Shown: in pieces, positions 61,000 to 64,000 of the stretch
Layout of the letters: each line of letters starts with the position of its first letter
Numbering within the stretch: position 1 is the stretch's first letter
NCBI RefSeq assembly: GCF_000316665.1
Contig: NC_019678.1
Span: 3,348,001-3,412,000 of the forward strand
Direction of reading: 5' to 3'
DNA: 64,000 nt
Origin: Rivularia sp. PCC 7116
GTDB taxonomy: Bacteria; Cyanobacteriota; Cyanobacteriia; Cyanobacteriales; Nostocaceae
The notes under the pieces: model-generated
Seen by the model: only the letters and a program-made list of their open reading frames with translations
What the model was told of the DNA's origin: nothing
The model's database searches: none
Position numbers and translations under genes: made by a program

Positions 61000-63537
61000 A
61001 TGTTTAATATTCAAGCTATTTTTTTAGGTTTATCATTTGCGTTTGCATTTATACAAGTTTGTCAAGTTAATGCCCAATTAATACCAGATAATACTTTAGG
61101 AAAAGAAAATTCTCTAGTTAATTCTATCAACTCTCTTGAAAATAGAATTAATGGTGGTGCTATTCGTGGCTCTAATTTATTTCACAGCTTTCAAGAATTT
61201 AATATTGAGAATGGTAAAAGCGTTTCTTTTAATCATTCAGCTTCAATTGAAAATATTTTAACTAGGGTAACAGGTAGAAACAAATCGCAAATTTTGGGTA
61301 AATTAGGAGTTATAGGAAATGCTAATTTATTTTTAATTAATCCTAACGGAATTGTTTTTGGTAAAGATGCGAGCTTAGATATAAAAGGTTCATTTGTTGG
61401 TAGTACCGCAAGTTTTATTGATTTTGAAGATGGAATGCAGTTCAGTGCTGTTTCACCAGATAAAGCATTATTAACAATCAGCACACCTTTAGGTTTAGGT
61501 TTAGATAATCCAGGGGAAATTCGCGTTCAAGGTGATGGGCATAAATTATCTGCTAGCATATTTGGTTTGCCTTTTAAGGATAGCGGTACGGAAGGTTTAG
61601 AAGTAGCACCGGGAAAGACTATTGCTTTAATTGGCGGGAATATTATCTTAGAAGGGGGTTCGCTCAAAACAAACTCTGGAAGAATTGAATTGGGTAGTGT
61701 TGCTTCTGGGAAAGTTGATTTTACTTTCACTCCCCAAAGTATGGAGTTTAGCTATGATAAAATCGAAACTTTTAAAAATATTCAATTATTAAAAGAGTCA
61801 TCTCTTCAATCTAACGGTTTCTCTGCAATTTCAAATATAACAAATGCTGGTTATATTCAACTACGAGGAAACACAATTTATATTAAAGATGGCTCAATGA
61901 TATTTAATAGTAACCAAACAAACTTAACTTCTAAAGGAATAGATATTAATGCTACCGAATCCTTAGAAATTATCGGTAGTAATATTCAAGAAAGTCAATT
62001 CAGTAGTTTGCGAAGCCAAACATTATCAGATGCGACGGGTGGCGATATCAAGATTGATGCAAGCAAATTAGTTATTAAAGATGGTGGTGCTATATCAGGT
62101 TATAATTTCGGTTCTAAGTTTGGTCCTAATATTAAAATAAAAGCTTCAGATTACGTTGAAAATATAGGTAGTTCAGCACAAAGGATTTTTGCTAGCTTTA
62201 TTGTTACTAATACTTTTAATTCCGGAAATGGAGGAGATATTGATATATCAACAAATCGATTCGCTTCCCTGGATGGTTCTACCGTTAGTTCTTCAACTTT
62301 TTCTAGTGGAAATGCTGGTAATTTGACAATAGATGCTCGCGAATCTATAGAAGTAATCGGTTTTGAGCAAGCTAACCTTAAAACAAGTATTTTAACCTCT
62401 TTAACTTTTAATAGTGGTAAAGGTGGTAATTTAATCTTAAATACAAAAAAGCTAATAGTTGCAGATAGTGGCAGAGTAGATGCTTCTACTGTTGGTAGCG
62501 GAGCAGCAGGAAGTATTACTATTAATGCTTCTGAGAAAGTAGAAATCAATGGTTCTGTTCCAATATCTTCCATAGGAAGTCGAATTACATCTTCTGCTGA
62601 CATTGCAGACAAATTATTACAAGAAGTATTTGGAATTCCGCTAGTTCTTACCGGAGAATCGGGAGCAATTACTATTAATACCAATCAACTAAATATTTTA
62701 GACGGTGCTTTGCTAGCAGTTAAAAATGATGGTTCTGGTAATGCTGGAAAACTACAGGTAAAAGCCGATTCTATTAACATTAATAATCAAGGAAGTATCA
62801 GCGCTACTACTACAACCGGTGGAGGTGGTGATATTAATTTAAATACCAAAAGTTTACTACTGCGAGGCAACAGTAATATTTCTGCGACTGCTGCTGCTGG
62901 TGATGGAGGAAATATTAATATCAATACTCAAGTTCTCGCAGCGCTACAAAATAGCGATATTACAGCGAATTCGGAAGGCAGTTTCGGGGGAAAAGTAACC
63001 ATTAATGCAAAAGGTGTTTTAGGTACTAAATTGAGAGAATCTTTGACTCCAAAAAGTGATATTACTGCAACTTCTGGTAGAGGAGCAGAATTTAATGGTG
63101 TTGTTGATATTAATACTATTACTTTTAATCCTAATTTTAAATTAGTCGAACTACCAACAGGACTAGCTGATTCTAATCAAAAAATAGTTGCCGGATGTAT
63201 TGCAAATCGAGCTAGCAATTTTACAGTGATTGGACGCGGTGGATTACCTGAAAATCCCAGTAAACTGTTTGTAGGAAATAGTCCAATAGTTGACTTAGCT
63301 GATTTAGTTCCGACATCAGAAAATCAACAAAGTTATATTTATTCTACATCTTCAGAAGCATCAATAAATAATTCAATAAATAATTCAATTAATAAAAACA
63401 AAAAAGAAATAGTTGAAGCCAAAGGATGGATTTTAGACGCACAAGGTAACATTGAATTTGTTGCAGAAAATCCAGAGGCGATCGACCATTCTGAAAGATT
63501 ACAGAATGTCAACTGTCAGATAATTCGCTCAAGTTAA
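61000..63537 (+). CDS. Filamentous-haemagglutinin-type (TpsA-like) exoprotein
   Basis: 845 residues: signal peptide (FLGLSFAFAFIQVCQVNAQ), the secretion domain with NGGAIRGSNLFHSFQEFNIE and NPNGIVFGKDASLDIKGS, then a beta-helical passenger (SGNAGNLTIDARESIEV; GGGGDINLNTKSLLL), with fewer repeats than its divergent neighbour. The tail matches that neighbour: VAGCIANRASNFTVIGRGGL and a further Cys near the end (NVNCQIIRSS). Probable two-partner-secretion substrate; surface or adhesin role is inferred. A third paralogue follows 103 bp downstream on the same strand with a duplicated leader. Confidence 0.93.
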   Translation: MFNIQAIFLGLSFAFAFIQVCQVNAQLIPDNTLGKENSLVNSINSLENRINGGAIRGSNLFHSFQEFNIENGKSVSFNHSASIENILTRVTGRNKSQILGKLGVIGNANLFLINPNGIVFGKDASLDIKGSFVGSTASFIDFEDGMQFSAVSPDKALLTISTPLGLGLDNPGEIRVQGDGHKLSASIFGLPFKDSGTEGLEVAPGKTIALIGGNIILEGGSLKTNSGRIELGSVASGKVDFTFTPQSMEFSYDKIETFKNIQLLKESSLQSNGFSAISNITNAGYIQLRGNTIYIKDGSMIFNSNQTNLTSKGIDINATESLEIIGSNIQESQFSSLRSQTLSDATGGDIKIDASKLVIKDGGAISGYNFGSKFGPNIKIKASDYVENIGSSAQRIFASFIVTNTFNSGNGGDIDISTNRFASLDGSTVSSSTFSSGNAGNLTIDARESIEVIGFEQANLKTSILTSLTFNSGKGGNLILNTKKLIVADSGRVDASTVGSGAAGSITINASEKVEINGSVPISSIGSRITSSADIADKLLQEVFGIPLVLTGESGAITINTNQLNILDGALLAVKNDGSGNAGKLQVKADSININNQGSISATTTTGGGGDINLNTKSLLLRGNSNISATAAAGDGGNININTQVLAALQNSDITANSEGSFGGKVTINAKGVLGTKLRESLTPKSDITATSGRGAEFNGVVDINTITFNPNFKLVELPTGLADSNQKIVAGCIANRASNFTVIGRGGLPENPSKLFVGNSPIVDLADLVPTSENQQSYIYSTSSEASINNSINNSINKNKKEIVEAKGWILDAQGNIEFVAENPEAIDHSERLQNVNCQIIRSS

Positions 63538-63572
63538 TATTTTAGATGTTTTGTGTTATTTTTCTGATTTAT

Positions 63573-63640
63573 GGGAAGTCTATAAATAAGCATTGCTTCT
63601 TTCAAGCAGAAGTTATCTATAGATTTATCAGGGAAAAATA
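63573..63640 (+). promoter_or_regulatory. Duplicated leader of the third exoprotein gene
   Basis: Same length (68 bp) as the leader at 60932-60999 and about three-quarters identical, ending ATAGATTTATCAGGGAAAAATA-ATG. It holds the Shine-Dalgarno and possibly the promoter or part of it. Confidence 0.7.
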
Positions 63641-64000
63641 ATGTTCAATCATCAAGCCATTTTTTTAGGTTTAGCATTGGCGTTTGCATTTACACAAGTT
63701 CGTCAAGCTAAAGCCCAATTAATACCAGATAACACTTTCGGAAAAGAAAATTCTCTAGTTAATTCTATTAACTCTCTTGAAGATAGAATTGATGGTGGTG
63801 CAATTCGCGGTTCTAATCTGTTTCATAGTTTTGAAGAATTTAATATTGGTAATAATAGAAGCGTTTATTTTAATAATCCAACTGCAATTCAAAATATTTT
63901 AACTAGGGTTACTGGTAATAATGCATCGCAAATTTTGGGTAAATTGGGAGTCTTAGGAAATGCTAATTTATTTTTAATTAATCCTAACGGAATTATTTTT
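63641..64000 (+). CDS. Filamentous-haemagglutinin-type exoprotein, 3' truncated by window edge
   Basis: The first 120 residues are seen: signal peptide (FLGLALAFAFTQVRQAKAQ), then the secretion domain with DGGAIRGSNLFHSFEEFNIG and a final NPNGIIF at the edge. It is nearly collinear with the first 120 residues of the gene at 61000, so the pair arose by tandem duplication. Same leader as that gene. Its passenger and C-terminus are outside the window. Confidence 0.93.
   Translation, partial: MFNHQAIFLGLALAFAFTQVRQAKAQLIPDNTFGKENSLVNSINSLEDRIDGGAIRGSNLFHSFEEFNIGNNRSVYFNNPTAIQNILTRVTGNNASQILGKLGVLGNANLFLINPNGIIF

Overview
The window reads as chromosomal DNA of a filamentous, probably heterocyst-forming (Nostocales-type, Rivularia/Calothrix-like) cyanobacterium. 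The evidence is its low G+C content, at least a dozen HIP1 octamers (GCGATCGC), many short heptameric repeats between genes, long PAS/GAF histidine kinases with Rcp1-like regulators, kinase-GUN4 and haemagglutinin-type exoproteins, a four-ACT aspartokinase and a probable Psb35 protein. The genus is inference; nothing here is species-diagnostic.

Layout. 1-4.4 kb: the 3' end of a very large multidomain sensor kinase and a receiver-histidine kinase. 4.4-9.3 kb: a repeat-rich patch with a broken four-helix-bundle gene, an amidohydrolase / cysteine hydrolase / cupin group, gene remnants and a REP-associated tyrosine transposase (RAYT) flanked by REP-type palindromes. 9.3-11.1 kb: lysC. 11.4-20.5 kb: a signalling block of one NarL-type regulator, two large PAS/CHASE3 kinases, an Rcp1-like receiver and two receiver-kinases. 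20.5-22.5 kb: an IS605-type element with divergent tnpB and tnpA. 22.7-30.5 kb: mostly small stress, envelope and membrane proteins (YeaQ/GlsB, CsbD, beta-barrel, probable Psb35, SDR, Na/Ca antiporter, PRC-barrel-like protein). 31.2-36.1 kb: an ethylene-receptor-type histidine kinase followed by two stand-alone receivers. 36.1-45.8 kb: DUF2294 pair, universal stress protein, general stress protein, TrkH, manganese catalase, lipid kinase and a Rieske-FAD oxidoreductase. 46.4-52.9 kb: SLH protein, peptidoglycan-binding protein, cation-chloride-cotransporter-type permease and the siroheme genes sirB-cobA. 53.6 kb: tRNA-His(GTG). 53.8-64 kb: a DUF4359 protein, a Ser/Thr kinase-GUN4 fusion and three haemagglutinin/TpsA-type exoproteins, the last cut by the window edge.

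Two themes run through it. One is signalling: seven histidine kinases, four stand-alone regulators and one Ser/Thr kinase, with the same DHp/catalytic module and Rcp1-like partner used twice. The other is repeat ecology: two heptamer families (CAGTGRR-like and GGGTAAT-like), REP palindromes, a ~123-bp MITE with two nearly identical copies and other inverted-repeat elements fill most intergenic space. The heptamers repeatedly lie on or directly after stop codons in the orientation that supplies a stop in all three frames, and in at least four genes they encode the last residues. That pattern and the ethylene-binding kinase are the points most worth a second look. I did not find a CRISPR array, prophage or clearly new defence system.
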